Assembly: GCA_902627565.1 (NCBI GenBank)
Contig: CACOJM010000006.1
Coordinates: 1-64,000, forward strand
Direction of reading: 5' to 3'
Length of the DNA stretch: 64,000 bases
Source of the DNA: an uncultured Pelagibacteraceae bacterium
GTDB taxonomy: Bacteria > Pseudomonadota > Alphaproteobacteria > Pelagibacterales > Pelagibacteraceae
Shown: positions 49,615-59,270 of the stretch, one piece after another
Layout: each line of letters begins with the position of its first letter
How positions within the stretch are numbered: the stretch's first letter is position 1
Notes under the pieces: generated by a model
Databases searched by the model: none
What the model was told of the DNA's origin: nothing
The model's input: the letters and a program-made list of their open reading frames with translations, nothing else
Program-made: the position numbers and the translations under genes

Positions 49615-50478
49615 TTAATTTTGACATAAATTGCAAAAGAAAGAAGATCTATTTGAAATTACTTTTTTTAAGATAATCCCTTTACAATTTTGCCTTTTAC
49701 ATCTTAATCCATATCTATCATATACCCTAAAATCTTTTTGAAAATTACCTTTTTTTCCTGATGTATTTTTAAAATCTCTTATAGTTGAACCACCCTTTTT
49801 GATTGCATTCATCAATACTCTTCTAGAATTTAAGATAATTTTCTTTAAATCTTTTTTATTTATTAAATATGCTTTTTTATTTGGATTTATTTTACAAAAA
49901 AATAAAATTTCACTCGCATAAATATTTCCTATTCCTGAAACAAAATTTTGATCTAATAAAAAATTTTTTATATTTTTTTTCTTTTTTTCTAAAAAAGAGG
50001 AAACGTAATTCAAATTAAATTGTGATTGAAAAGGTTCCGGTCCAAAATGAGCTAATCTCTTTTTCAAAAAATTTGAATTGTTTAATATTTGAAAAAAACC
50101 AAATCTTCTTGGATCATTATAAACCACTTTGATATCGTCAAAAATTATTTCAACATGATTATGTTTTTTAGGTAAAGAAGGAGAATTGTAAAAACTTGAA
50201 TTTGAAAAAAGATTTTTTTTCTTTTTAGAGATTATATGTATTGTACCCGACATACCAAGATGAAAAAGACAGAATTTTCCGCTAGATAAATGTAAAATTA
50301 TAAATTTAGAGAATCTATCTACCTTAATTATTTTTTGATTTTTCATCGTAGAAGTAAAATTTAGTGGAATTTTTATTCTTAAATTCCTATTTCTAACAAT
50401 TATTTTTTTGACCTTTTTTTGTTTAATTTTTTTATCTAATGACTGTCTGACAATTTCTACTTCTGGTAATTCTGGCAT
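49615..50478 (-). CDS. mutM: Formamidopyrimidine-DNA glycosylase
   Basis: Base-excision repair enzyme removing 8-oxoguanine and Fapy lesions. The N-terminus MPELPEVEIVRQSL supplies the catalytic Pro/Glu after Met removal. The H2TH region includes FVSGIGNIYASEILFFCKINP, and the C-terminal zinc finger is YGLRCKRQNCKGIILKKVI with the second pair in FFCNLCQN. It is 287 residues. It is divergent from ubiE across only 20 bp, so promoters must overlap coding or be very compact. Confidence 0.96.
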   Translation of the reverse strand: MPELPEVEIVRQSLDKKIKQKKVKKIIVRNRNLRIKIPLNFTSTMKNQKIIKVDRFSKFIILHLSSGKFCLFHLGMSGTIHIISKKKKNLFSNSSFYNSPSLPKKHNHVEIIFDDIKVVYNDPRRFGFFQILNNSNFLKKRLAHFGPEPFQSQFNLNYVSSFLEKKKKNIKNFLLDQNFVSGIGNIYASEILFFCKINPNKKAYLINKKDLKKIILNSRRVLMNAIKKGGSTIRDFKNTSGKKGNFQKDFRVYDRYGLRCKRQNCKGIILKKVISNRSSFFCNLCQN

Positions 50479-50498
50479 TTATATATATAATTTATTTT

Positions 50499-51203
50499 AT
50501 GCAACAATATCTTCAAAATAAAAAGGGTCTTGTACAAAATGTATTTAATAAAGTATACGACCAATATGACTTAATGAATGATATTATATCATTGGGGGTT
50601 CATCGAAAATGGAAAAAAAATCTTATTAATATGATGAATCCTTCCATCAACCAAAATTTGATTGATGTTGCCTGTGGTACTGGCGATATTGCTAAAATTT
50701 TTTTAGATAATGTTAATCAAAATGCAGAAATTATTTGTATTGATCCCAATTTAGGTATGGTTAAAAAAGGTAAAGAAAAGTTAAGAGACTTTAAAAGTAT
50801 AAAATGGCTTATATCCTCAGCTGAAACTTTGCCTGTTGATGATAATAAATTTGATTTTTATACTATCAGTTTTGGTTTACGAAATACTAAGGATCTTAAT
50901 AAAACTTTAAAAGAAGCTTATAGAGTATTAAAACCTGGTGGTCGATTTTTATGTTTAGAGTTTTCAAAGATACAAAACGCTAACTTAAATTTAATTTATA
51001 AAAATTATTCAAAATTTATCCCTATAATTGGAAAGATTATAGTTGGAGACAAAAAACCCTATGAATATTTAATTAAAAGTATAGAAGATTTTGTTAATCA
51101 AGAAGAATTGATAGATCTAATGAAAGAAAATAATTTTAAAGAATGCAAATATAGAAATTTGTCTGGTGGAATAGTCTCTATTCACAGCGGTTGGAAAATT
51201 TAA
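50499..51203 (+). CDS. ubiE: Ubiquinone C-methyltransferase
   Basis: SAM-dependent C-methylation step of ubiquinone (and menaquinone, if present). Family motifs are VYDQYDLMNDIISLGVHRKWKK, LIDVACGTGDIAKIF (SAM motif I), YTISFGLRNTKDLNKTLKEAYRVLKPGGRF, and a C-terminus GGIVSIHSGWKI. It is 234 residues. The stop overlaps the ubiB start by one base (TAATG), so ubiE-ubiB-coaBC-dut and the ThiF-like gene form one plus-strand unit. Confidence 0.97.
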   Translation: MQQYLQNKKGLVQNVFNKVYDQYDLMNDIISLGVHRKWKKNLINMMNPSINQNLIDVACGTGDIAKIFLDNVNQNAEIICIDPNLGMVKKGKEKLRDFKSIKWLISSAETLPVDDNKFDFYTISFGLRNTKDLNKTLKEAYRVLKPGGRFLCLEFSKIQNANLNLIYKNYSKFIPIIGKIIVGDKKPYEYLIKSIEDFVNQEELIDLMKENNFKECKYRNLSGGIVSIHSGWKI

Positions 51204-52771
51204 TGATTAAAAAATTAATTACATTATTCAAACTTGGAAGAAAGGTAGCAAAATCTGATATTTTAAATATTACCTCAAAATTTCAAGAGCCTCCTTTTGC
51301 AGTAAAGATATTATTCAAAATTTTATCATTTTCTTTTTCGCCAAAAAAACCTACTAATTTTAATAAAGATGAGGGTGAAAGATTATCTAATTCACTTGAA
51401 TCAATGGGAACAACATTTATAAAGCTTGGCCAATTTTTAGCTACAAGACCAGATATTATTGGAGATGAACTTTCAAAAAAACTGGAGACTCTACAAGATA
51501 AATTACCTCCTTTTACATCTAATAAAGCAAAAGAAATAATTAAGAATGATTTGGGAATCGATAGTTACAATTCCATAATTAATTTAAGTGAACCTGTAGC
51601 AGCAGCCTCCATAGCTCAGGTACACAAGGCGCAAATTAACGACAATGGAACAATTAAAGATGTGGCCATAAAAATTTTACGTCCAGATATTAAGAAAATA
51701 TTTAATGAAGAAATAGACGCAATAATGCTTTTTGCCTTCTTAATAGAATCTTTCGTAAAAAAAACAAAAAGACTTAAACTAGTTGAGGTAGTTTTTTTAT
51801 TGAAAGAAATTACTAATCTTGAAATGGATCTAAGATTTGAAGCTGCAGCAGCAAATGAATATGCTGAAAATACCAAAAATGATGTTGGATTTAGAGTTCC
51901 TCAGATCTATTGGAATTTTACAAGTGAAAATGTCATGACTTTAGATTGGGTAGAAGGTATTTCAATAAGAGAAACTGATGAACTTAAAAATAAGAACTTT
52001 AATACTGAAAAAATTGCAGAGGATATAATTCAAAATTTTTTAAGACACGCTGTAAGAGATGGTTTTTTTCATGCAGATATGCATCAAGGAAATATATTTA
52101 TTGACAATAACGGACACATTGTTCCTATAGATTTTGGAATAATGGGTAGACTTGATAAGATGAGTAAAAGATTTTTAGCTGAAATATTATTTGGATTTAT
52201 TCAAAGAGATTATCGTAAAGTTGCTGAAGTACATTTAATTGCAGGTTTAGTTCCTAAAGACGTACCTATTGACGATCTAGCACAGGCCTTGAGATCTATA
52301 GGTGAACCAATATTTGGACAGACAGTAAAAGATATTTCTGGTGGCAAATTATTAAAACAATTATTTAATGTAACTGAGAAATTTAATATGCAAACTCAAC
52401 CACAGCTGTTAATGTTACAAAAAACAATGGTTGTAGTTGAAGGTGTCGCAAGAAAACTTAACCCCAATACAAATATATGGACTACATCAAAACCTGTTCT
52501 TGAAAATTGGCTTAAAGAAACAAAAAACCCAATGACTACAATAAATGAGACTATACAAAGTACCTCAGAAGTAATTAAAAGATTACCAGAATTTCCAGAA
52601 ATAATGGATAAAGCTAACCAAGCATTAACTTATTTAGCTAGTGGTCAAATACCTCAAAATTCAAATTCTTATAACGCTTTAAATACAAAAAAAATAGAGA
52701 TGGTTGCATTTAGAAATCAATCTATTATTGGATTATTAGTCCTTGTAATTTTCGGACTATTGGTATTTTAA
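51203..52771 (+). CDS. ubiB: UbiB/ABC1 atypical kinase-like protein
   Basis: Membrane-associated atypical kinase/ATPase that supports ubiquinone synthesis. The KxGQ region is TTFIKLGQFLATRPDIIG, the Ala-rich loop SEPVAAASIAQVHKAQI replaces the glycine loop, and the catalytic segment is FFHADMHQGNIFIDNNGHIVPIDFGIMG. Two C-terminal hydrophobic spans include QSIIGLLVLVIFGLLVF. The track start at 51191 overlaps ubiE more than needed; ATG 51203 (MIKKLITLFKLGR, 522 aa) fits the TAATG junction better. Confidence 0.95.
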   Translation: MIKKLITLFKLGRKVAKSDILNITSKFQEPPFAVKILFKILSFSFSPKKPTNFNKDEGERLSNSLESMGTTFIKLGQFLATRPDIIGDELSKKLETLQDKLPPFTSNKAKEIIKNDLGIDSYNSIINLSEPVAAASIAQVHKAQINDNGTIKDVAIKILRPDIKKIFNEEIDAIMLFAFLIESFVKKTKRLKLVEVVFLLKEITNLEMDLRFEAAAANEYAENTKNDVGFRVPQIYWNFTSENVMTLDWVEGISIRETDELKNKNFNTEKIAEDIIQNFLRHAVRDGFFHADMHQGNIFIDNNGHIVPIDFGIMGRLDKMSKRFLAEILFGFIQRDYRKVAEVHLIAGLVPKDVPIDDLAQALRSIGEPIFGQTVKDISGGKLLKQLFNVTEKFNMQTQPQLLMLQKTMVVVEGVARKLNPNTNIWTTSKPVLENWLKETKNPMTTINETIQSTSEVIKRLPEFPEIMDKANQALTYLASGQIPQNSNSYNALNTKKIEMVAFRNQSIIGLLVLVIFGLLVF

Positions 52772-52779
52772 TTCACGGG

Positions 52780-53979
52780 ATGAGTCATTTAACTAATAAA
52801 AAAATTTTATTAATAATTTGTGGTGGCATAGCTGCCTACAAAAGTCTTGAAATAATAAGGATTTTAAAAAAAAATGGTGCAAGTATTAAAACAATTCTTA
52901 CGAAAAGTGGTGCTGAATTTGTAACACCCCTTTCGATTACTTCACTATCTCAATCAAAAGTTTATCAAGATCTTTTTAGTCTAGAAAATGAAACAGAGAT
53001 GGATCATATAAGTCTTTCACGTTGGGCAGATCTTATTTTAATTGTGCCAGCTACAGCAAATATAATATCTAAGCTCGCAAATGGTAATACTGATGACTTG
53101 GCATCCACTGTGGTTCTTGCATCAAATAAAAAAATTTTTATCGCACCTGCAATGAATGTAAGAATGTGGAATCATCCATCTACTAAAGAAAATATAAATA
53201 AACTAAAAACATATAACTATAAATTAATTGGGCCTGAAATTGGAGAAATGGCATGCGGTGAATACGGTGAAGGAAAAATGTCAGAACCAGTTACACTAAT
53301 CAATGAGCTAGAAATTTATTTTAAAAACTTAAAAAAAAATAATAAGTTAAAAGCAATTGTGACTGCAGGACCTACTCGTGAATATATTGATCCAGTAAGG
53401 TTTATTACTAATAAATCAAGTGGTAAACAGGGGTATGAAATTGCAAAATCGTTATCAAAAAAAGGTTTCGATACAACTTTAATCTCTGGTCCAACCAATT
53501 TAGAAATTGATGATGATATAAATTTAATCAAAATTGAAACTGCAGAAGAAATGTTTCAATCAACACTTAATAGTTTACCTGCTGATGTTGCAGTATTTTC
53601 AGCAGCTGTAAGTGATTATAAAGCAAAAGAAGCTTATAGTATAAAAATCAAGAAAAAAGATAAATTTAATTTAGAATTAGAAAAAAATGTAGATATTCTA
53701 AATTATGTATCTAATCACAATTCTCTAAGACCTCAGCTTGTGGTTGGTTTTGCTGCAGAAACTAATGATTTAGAAAATTTTGCAAAAAGAAAACTTATTG
53801 AAAAAAATTGTGATTGGATAGTTGCAAATAATATATCAAATAAAAAAATTGGGTTTGACTCAGATTTTAATGAGGTCTCAATTTTTTATAAAAATAAAAA
53901 AATTGATAAACTTCAATACAAACCCAAGTCTGAGATTTCAGATGAAATAGTAGAAAAAATTATTAATCATTTAAACTAA
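52780..53979 (+). CDS. coaBC: Bifunctional CoaBC (Dfp)
   Basis: Two steps of coenzyme A synthesis. The N-terminal CoaC decarboxylase (1 to about 180) has LLIICGGIAAYKSLEIIR, PATANIISKLANG and APAMNVRMW. The C-terminal CoaB ligase (about 188-399) has AIVTAGPTREYIDPVRFITNKSSGKQGYE and AAVSDYKAKE. At 399 residues it is full length. It sits 8 nt after ubiB and overlaps dut by one base. Confidence 0.96.
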   Translation: MSHLTNKKILLIICGGIAAYKSLEIIRILKKNGASIKTILTKSGAEFVTPLSITSLSQSKVYQDLFSLENETEMDHISLSRWADLILIVPATANIISKLANGNTDDLASTVVLASNKKIFIAPAMNVRMWNHPSTKENINKLKTYNYKLIGPEIGEMACGEYGEGKMSEPVTLINELEIYFKNLKKNNKLKAIVTAGPTREYIDPVRFITNKSSGKQGYEIAKSLSKKGFDTTLISGPTNLEIDDDINLIKIETAEEMFQSTLNSLPADVAVFSAAVSDYKAKEAYSIKIKKKDKFNLELEKNVDILNYVSNHNSLRPQLVVGFAAETNDLENFAKRKLIEKNCDWIVANNISNKKIGFDSDFNEVSIFYKNKKIDKLQYKPKSEISDEIVEKIINHLN

Positions 53980-54416
53980 TGGTTAAAGTTTTAATCAAGA
54001 AGCTAAATCCCTCTGTTCAATTACCCTCATATAAAACAAACGGAGCATCAGGTATGGATTTAATGGCTTATGTCCAAAAACCCATAAATCTAAAACCTGG
54101 CAAATCCTGTATAGTTCCAACAGGGTTATCAATTGCATTTCCGCAAAAATATGAAATTCAGATTAGACCAAGATCTGGATTAGCAGCAAAAGACAATATA
54201 AGTGTTTTAAATACTCCTGGTACGATTGATAGTGACTATAGAGGAGAACTTAAAATTATCCTATTTAATCACGGTAATAAAAATTTTATAATTAATAATA
54301 ATGATAGAGTTGCACAAATGATTTTAGCCCCAATAATTAAAATGGAATTAGAAGAAACAAATGATCTTCCAGAGACAATTAGAGGTGATGGGGGTTTTGG
54401 TTCAACTGGTAAATGA
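53979..54416 (+). CDS. dut: dUTP diphosphatase
   Basis: Trimeric dUTPase, 145 residues, hydrolysing dUTP to dUMP. The five motifs are visible: GASGMDLMAY, RPRSGLAAK, NTPGTIDSDYRGELK, DRVAQMIL and the C-terminal RGDGGFGSTG that closes over substrate. The coaBC-dut pairing is widespread. It overlaps the next gene by 4 nt (ATGA). Confidence 0.97.
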   Translation: MVKVLIKKLNPSVQLPSYKTNGASGMDLMAYVQKPINLKPGKSCIVPTGLSIAFPQKYEIQIRPRSGLAAKDNISVLNTPGTIDSDYRGELKIILFNHGNKNFIINNNDRVAQMILAPIIKMELEETNDLPETIRGDGGFGSTGK

Positions 54417-55150
54417 AAAACGGTTTAAATAAATCTCAAATCGAAAGATTTTCAAGACAATTAATCCTAAAAAATATAGGTGCTAAGGGTCAAAAAAAAA
54501 TTTTATCCTCTAAGATTTTAATAGTCGGTATTGGTGGATTAGGTTGTCCTGCTGCAGAAAATCTAGTAAGAGCCGGTATTGGAACCATTGGCCTAATAGA
54601 CAATGATATTGTTAACCTTTCAAATATTCATAGACAAAGCTTATTTAATTCCAAAGATATAAAAAAGCCAAAAGTTAATGTTGCAGCAAAAAAACTAAAA
54701 AATATTAATCCACTAACAAAAATTAAAATTTATCAATCAAGACTTAATAAAAAAAATATTGATAATATAATTAAAAATTATGATCTTATTATTGATGGTT
54801 CTGATAATTTTGACACTAAGTTTTTAATTAATGATTACTGTATGAAGTACAAAAAAAAATTAGTCACTGGTGCTATAAGCAAATTTGATGGTCATATATT
54901 TACATTTGATTTTAAAGATAAAAAGACAGCTTCTTTGAAGAATTTTTATCAAGAAAAGGAAATTTCAGATGATATTTTAAATTGTGAATTCGAGGGAGTT
55001 ATTGGAACAACAGCATCAATAGTTGGTACTACACAAGCAAATGAAGCTTTAAAAATGATAATGGAAATTGGCCAAAATTTAAAAAATCAAATATTAATTA
55101 TAGATTTGTTAAATCTAAATTTTAGAAAAATTAAATTTAAAAAAATATAA
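54413..55150 (+). CDS. MoeB/ThiF-family adenylyltransferase lacking Zn cysteines
   Basis: E1-like enzyme that adenylates the C-terminus of a ubiquitin-like sulfur carrier (MoaD or ThiS). The ATP loop is ILIVGIGGLGCPAAENLVRAGIG, with DNDIVNLSNIHRQ (Asp, Asn, Arg, Gln contacts), KPKVNVAAKKL, and DGSDNFDTKFL with the catalytic Asp. The CxxC zinc pairs normal for MoeB/ThiF are absent: the usual first site reads KKTASLKNFYQ and the C-terminus has no cysteines. It is 245 residues. Whether it serves molybdopterin or thiamine is not decidable here. Confidence 0.85.
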   Translation: MKNGLNKSQIERFSRQLILKNIGAKGQKKILSSKILIVGIGGLGCPAAENLVRAGIGTIGLIDNDIVNLSNIHRQSLFNSKDIKKPKVNVAAKKLKNINPLTKIKIYQSRLNKKNIDNIIKNYDLIIDGSDNFDTKFLINDYCMKYKKKLVTGAISKFDGHIFTFDFKDKKTASLKNFYQEKEISDDILNCEFEGVIGTTASIVGTTQANEALKMIMEIGQNLKNQILIIDLLNLNFRKIKFKKI

Positions 55151-55165
55151 GATAAAAATCAAATA

Positions 55166-55609
55166 ATGAAAAAATTTTATACTCTGATATTTATTTATTT
55201 TTTTTTCCCACTGAATGTTGTCTCAGAAGAGACTTTTTTATCATTAAAAAAAGATAAAGTTAATGTAAGATATGGACCAAGTTTCGAGTCACCAGTAAAA
55301 TATATATATAAAAAAATCAATTTACCAATTAAACAAATTGATGAGAAAGAAAATTGGAGAAGAATAATTGATGTAAAAAATAATAGTGGATGGATTCACT
55401 TGTCACAATTAAAAAAAGTGAACTCTATAATTCCCCTTGAAGATAAGATATTGTTTAATAAACCTTCTAAATTTTCGAGACCATTAGCTAGGATAAAAAA
55501 AGGAAGAGTTTTAGTTGTACAAAAATGTGATGAAATTTGGTGTAAGATACAATCTAAAAACTTTAAAGGATGGATAAAAAATAATAATGTGTGGGGACCT
55601 ACAAATTAA
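55166..55609 (+). CDS. Exported SH3-domain protein
   Basis: A 147-residue protein with a signal peptide (MKKFYTLIFIYFFFPLNVVS) followed by two bacterial SH3 (SH3b/DUF1058-type) modules: LKKDKVNVRYGPSFESPVKYIYKK...GWIHLSQL and then KIKKGRVLVV-like sequence (ARIKKGRVLVVQKCDEIWCKI...GWIKNNNVWG). The VNVRYGPS turn and closing GWI-x-x-x-x-W strand are typical. Likely a periplasmic cell-wall or protein-binding role. It follows the ThiF-like gene by 15 nt and ends the plus-strand run. Confidence 0.88.
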   Translation: MKKFYTLIFIYFFFPLNVVSEETFLSLKKDKVNVRYGPSFESPVKYIYKKINLPIKQIDEKENWRRIIDVKNNSGWIHLSQLKKVNSIIPLEDKILFNKPSKFSRPLARIKKGRVLVVQKCDEIWCKIQSKNFKGWIKNNNVWGPTN

Positions 55610-55673
55610 AAAAAAAATTTTGAAAAAAGAGTAGAATAAATTAATTATTTAAACTTTTACTTTAAGTGAATAA

Positions 55674-55913
55674 CTATGTTTTAGATCTACTTGCCCACCA
55701 TTTATCTAATATAAAATACCAGATAGAATTTGCTATAGGTTCAACAATAGCATCTGTTAATGCCACAGCAAAAGATACATCAGCGACAAGCATTAAAACT
55801 GTTATCGCAATTGCAAAATGTCCGATTGTATAGATTACAGTACGTAACAATGAACCTTTGTTATTTTGATAAATGTTTTGAGTTGCTCGAAATATGCCGT
55901 TTGTAATTTCCAT
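55674..55913 (-). CDS. DUF2061 membrane protein
   Basis: A 79-residue protein with two membrane helices resembling the DUF2061 family: RTVIYTIGHFAIAITVLML then FAVALTDAIVEPIANSIWYFILDKWW. Its ATG overlaps the stop of the upstream 2OG-hydroxylase-like gene by one base (TAATG), so it is co-translated in the katG-hydroxylase-DUF2061 unit. No function is known. Confidence 0.78.
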   Translation of the reverse strand: MEITNGIFRATQNIYQNNKGSLLRTVIYTIGHFAIAITVLMLVADVSFAVALTDAIVEPIANSIWYFILDKWWASRSKT

Positions 55914-56509
55914 TATTTTTTAAAGGGGCTTTCTAGTACGCAAGCAACTAAATGAACTCTTGCTTGCTCACCACCATTGAAAAAATTATGAAATTTTGTG
56001 TTGTTGGTTATCCACACCTTGCCATCAGCTGGAAGATGCTTTGCAACATTTTCTATAACCATTGAACAACCTTTATTTGTAATAATTGGTACATGAAGTC
56101 TGCATTCTGGATCCTTGTGCCAGCTTAATGTTGATCTAGGTTCTTTTAATAACAACCTTACTCTTCCCAATTTAAATTTTTTTTTTAATATTTCGTATAC
56201 TTCTTTAAAATATGTTTTTTCAAACTCAGGAATTAATTGAGTATATTTTGACTCATCTATATCTATATCTCTTGAAACTTCTTTCCCACTATCATCAGCA
56301 ATAGTCCAATATTTTCCTCTTATATTGTTTCCCTTAATAGAATTTTTATCATTTGGTATTTGATTAATTGGTATAGCACCAAAATGAGTAACTCCTGGAG
56401 AATTAAATCTTTTTTTTTCTAAAATTTTATTTAAATCTTTTTTTAATTTTGATATGTCAAAATTTAAATCAGGAACTTCATAGAAATCCTCAAAACTTAC
56501 TGTTGTCAT
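55913..56509 (-). CDS. Aspartyl/asparaginyl beta-hydroxylase-like protein
   Basis: A 198-residue cupin-fold protein of the Asp/Asn beta-hydroxylase family (Fe(II)/2-oxoglutarate oxygenases). The probable iron ligands are His and Asp in SWHKDPECRLHVPI (HxD), with the distal His in NNTKFHNFFNGGEQARVHLV, where the Arg would hold 2-oxoglutarate. It lies 17 nt downstream of katG on the same strand and overlaps the DUF2061 gene. Substrate unknown; protein, peptide or free amino acid are possible. The link with katG suggests an oxidative-stress or iron context. Confidence 0.82.
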   Translation of the reverse strand: MTTVSFEDFYEVPDLNFDISKLKKDLNKILEKKRFNSPGVTHFGAIPINQIPNDKNSIKGNNIRGKYWTIADDSGKEVSRDIDIDESKYTQLIPEFEKTYFKEVYEILKKKFKLGRVRLLLKEPRSTLSWHKDPECRLHVPIITNKGCSMVIENVAKHLPADGKVWITNNTKFHNFFNGGEQARVHLVACVLESPFKK

Positions 56510-56526
56510 ATGTGATCTTTTTTATA

Positions 56527-58764
56527 TTAGTTTAATTTTAAATCAAATCTGTCTGCATTCATTACTTTAACCCAAGCCGCAACGAAATCTTTAACAAATT
56601 TATCATGTGAGTCCGCACATGCATAAACTTCTGCTAAAGCTCTCAATTGTGAATTAGAGCCAAAAATTAAGTCAACTCGTGTGCCTTTCCATTTAGTTTT
56701 TTTTGTTTTTCTGTCAGTACCAATAAATTTTTGTTCAGATTTATCTATTTCTTTCCACGTCGTATTCATATCTAATAAATTTATAAAATAATCATTTGTA
56801 AGTGTTCCAGGCTTTTTTGTAAAAACACCAAATTTTGAATTATCAAAGTTAGTATCTAAAACACGCAAACCACCAACTAAAACGGTCATCTCAGGAGCTG
56901 TAAGACCCATTAATTGAGCTTTATCAATTAGTTTCTCTTCAGCAGAAACATTTGAAGTTCCTCCATTTAAATAATTTCTAAAACCATCTGCTTGTGGTTC
57001 CAGTAATCCAAACGAATGAATGTCCGTTTGATCTTGTCTAGCATCTCCTCTTCCAGCTGAAAAAGGAACATTAATTTTATAACCTGCTTTTTTAGCAGCT
57101 ATTTCTATTCCAACACCTCCAGCCAAGACAATGAGGTCAGCCATTGATACGCTTTTCTTTTTACCATCAAATTTTTTCTTAATTTTCTTCAATGAAGAAA
57201 TAACATTTGAGAGTTTTGTTGGGTTATTTACTTTCCAATTCTTTTGTGGCTCTAACAAAATTCTAGCTCCATTAGCACCACCTCTCTTATCAGAACCCCT
57301 AAAAGTTGAAGCAGAAGCCCATGCCGTAGAAACCATATCAGAAATTGATATTTTTGATTTTAGAATTTTAGATTTTAGTTCCTTAATGTCTTTAGTTTTT
57401 AATTTATACTTTGGTTTATCTATTGGGTCCTGCCAAATTAATTCTTCTTTTGGAACATCGCCTCCTAAGTAGCAAGCTTTAGGACCCATATCTCTATGTG
57501 TTAATTTAAACCAAGCTCTAGCGAATGCATCATGAAATTCCTTTGGATTTTTATGAAAATGTTTTGTAATAGGACCGTAACTTGGATCTACTTTTAATGA
57601 AATATCTGTAGTTTGCATCATTGGAGGATGAAGCACATTTTTATCATGTGCATCTGGAACCATTTTAATTTCTTGTCCATTTTTCTTTGGTGTCCATTGG
57701 TGAGCACCTGCTGGACTTTTTGTTAGTTCCCACTCATGCCCATACAAACAATCCAGATATCCCATATCCCATTTAATAGGATTTTGAGTCCAAGCACCTT
57801 CGATACCACTACTTATTGTATCAATCCCTTTGCCTGATTTATAACCACTATTCCATCCAGTTGCTTGATCTTGTATTTTCGAAGCTTCAGGATCTGGACC
57901 TTTGTGTGATTCAGGTGCAGCGCCATGTGATTTACCAAATGTGTGTCCACCAGCAACTAGTGCTGCTGTTTCATAATCATTCATAGCCATTCTTCCAAAT
58001 GTTTCTCTAATATCATGAGCAGCAAGTAATGGATCAGGGTTTGCATCAGGACCTTGTGGATTTACATAAATTAAACCCATATGTGAAGCTCCTAATGGCT
58101 GTTCTAAATCTCTTTTGCCACTATATCTTTTGACATCCAACATTTCCTTTTCTGATCCCCAATAAATATCATCCTCAGGCTCCCAAATATCTTCTCTACC
58201 AGCCCCAAAGCCAAATGTTTTAAATCCCATTGAGTCTAATGCAACATTTCCGACTAGTATAAATAAATCTGCCCAGGAAATTTTTTTTCCGTATTTTTGT
58301 TTAATTGGCCATAAGAGTAGTCTTGCTTTATCTAAGTTGACATTATCCGGCCAAGAATTTAATGGTGCAAATCGCTGATTTCCTGTTCCAGCTCCACCTC
58401 TACCATCGCCTGTTCTATAAGTTCCTGCTGCATGCCATGCAAGTCTAATAAATAAAGGACCATAATGTCCATAATCTGCAGGCCACCACTCTTGGGAATT
58501 TGTCATTAATTTTTTTAAATCATTTTTAAGGGCTTTAAAGTTAAGTTTTTTAAATTCTTTTGAATATTTAAATTTTTTATCCATAGGATTAGATAAACTA
58601 GAATGTTGACTTAGAATTTTAAGATTTAAGCTGTTTGGCCAAAAATCTTTATTTGTTTGGCCTTTGCCTGCAGAAAATTTTGCAGGTGTACCTGCTCCAG
58701 TAAAAGGACATTTACTTAATTCTTTAGCTTTGAATGATTTATCTTTAAAATTTTCAGTGCTCAT
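56527..58764 (-). CDS. katG: Catalase-peroxidase
   Basis: Heme enzyme with catalase and peroxidase activity. The N-terminal catalytic half has [20 protein letters not shown] (distal Arg, Trp, His), the cross-link Tyr in [20 protein letters not shown] and the proximal-His block [15 protein letters not shown]. The C-terminal pseudo-domain repeats the fold ([30 protein letters not shown]). At 745 residues it is complete. AAGGAG lies 6 nt before the ATG, and its promoter contains a Fur-family box. It heads a unit with the hydroxylase-like and DUF2061 genes. Confidence 0.97.
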   Translation of the reverse strand: MSTENFKDKSFKAKELSKCPFTGAGTPAKFSAGKGQTNKDFWPNSLNLKILSQHSSLSNPMDKKFKYSKEFKKLNFKALKNDLKKLMTNSQEWWPADYGHYGPLFIRLAWHAAGTYRTGDGRGGAGTGNQRFAPLNSWPDNVNLDKARLLLWPIKQKYGKKISWADLFILVGNVALDSMGFKTFGFGAGREDIWEPEDDIYWGSEKEMLDVKRYSGKRDLEQPLGASHMGLIYVNPQGPDANPDPLLAAHDIRETFGRMAMNDYETAALVAGGHTFGKSHGAAPESHKGPDPEASKIQDQATGWNSGYKSGKGIDTISSGIEGAWTQNPIKWDMGYLDCLYGHEWELTKSPAGAHQWTPKKNGQEIKMVPDAHDKNVLHPPMMQTTDISLKVDPSYGPITKHFHKNPKEFHDAFARAWFKLTHRDMGPKACYLGGDVPKEELIWQDPIDKPKYKLKTKDIKELKSKILKSKISISDMVSTAWASASTFRGSDKRGGANGARILLEPQKNWKVNNPTKLSNVISSLKKIKKKFDGKKKSVSMADLIVLAGGVGIEIAAKKAGYKINVPFSAGRGDARQDQTDIHSFGLLEPQADGFRNYLNGGTSNVSAEEKLIDKAQLMGLTAPEMTVLVGGLRVLDTNFDNSKFGVFTKKPGTLTNDYFINLLDMNTTWKEIDKSEQKFIGTDRKTKKTKWKGTRVDLIFGSNSQLRALAEVYACADSHDKFVKDFVAAWVKVMNADRFDLKLN

Positions 58765-58791
58765 AGATATCTCCTTAATTATGATTTTTGT

Positions 58792-58820
58792 ACTTTATAA
58801 TGATTCTAAAAAGGAGTCAA
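58792..58820 (-). promoter_or_regulatory. katG promoter
   Basis: The minus strand has TTGACT, a 17-nt spacer and TAAAGT, 27 nt before the katG ATG and ahead of a strong AAGGAG ribosome site. The Fur-family box covers the spacer and most of the -10, an arrangement suited to repression. Confidence 0.6.
58794..58810. promoter_or_regulatory. Fur-family (Irr/PerR-like) box at katG
   Basis: The plus strand reads TTTATAATGATTCTAAA. It differs at one base from the rhizobial Irr ICE palindrome (TTTAGAA-N3-TTCTAAA) and also fits a PerR-type 7-1-7 repeat (ATTATAA half on the minus strand). The same core, TTATAAT-N2-TTCTAAA, recurs in the irr/fabA spacer 461 bp away, and an Irr-like gene lies between the two. 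Confidence 0.65.
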
Positions 58821-58853
58821 TTGTATAAAAACGAACCTTAATTCAAAGAAAAA

Positions 58854-59252
58854 TTAATCCTCTAGCTTTACTAGAACTTCTACAGATTTAATTTTTTTTC
58901 CGCTAATTTTTTTTAAAATATTTATTGGACCTATGTCTGAATTATCTAAATCAATTAATTTTTCTTCCTTCAAATCATAAAAGTGATGATGATCTGAAAT
59001 GTTAGTATCGAAATATGTTTGACTGGAATTGATGGGAATTTGCTTTAAATACCCTTTTTTTTCAAAGGCATGTACAGTATTATAAACAGTAGCTAAAGAT
59101 ATTTTATTATTTGATTGTTTATTTATTTTCTTTACCAAATCGTTGATAGTAAAATGGAATGTTTTTTCGGTATCAAATAAAACTTCGCATATTTGTAGTC
59201 TTTGTTTTGTAGGTCTTAATCCAGAATTTCTTAGTTTTTTTAGGTATTTCAC
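58854..59252 (-). CDS. irr: Irr-like Fur-family transcriptional regulator
   Basis: A 132-residue Fur-superfamily repressor most like alphaproteobacterial Irr. It has SGLRPTKQRLQICEVLF, the recognition-helix region ISLATVYNTVHAFEKKGYLKQI, and TYFDTNISDHHHFYDLKEEKLIDL, with the HHH metal/heme-linked segment of Irr. Start is GTG at 59252. It is divergent from fabA, a conserved Irr-fabA-fabB-fabI arrangement in this class. Iron-, heme- or peroxide-responsive control of katG and of itself is inferred from shared boxes. PerR-type assignment is the alternative. Confidence 0.85.
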   Translation of the reverse strand: MKYLKKLRNSGLRPTKQRLQICEVLFDTEKTFHFTINDLVKKINKQSNNKISLATVYNTVHAFEKKGYLKQIPINSSQTYFDTNISDHHHFYDLKEEKLIDLDNSDIGPINILKKISGKKIKSVEVLVKLED

Positions 59253-59270
59253 AGTTAATTTTAGTTGTTA

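Noticed and set aside
51191-51202. ubiB start at 51191
   Set aside because: The ATG at 51203 forms the TAATG junction with ubiE that recurs in this genome and matches the usual UbiB N-terminus.
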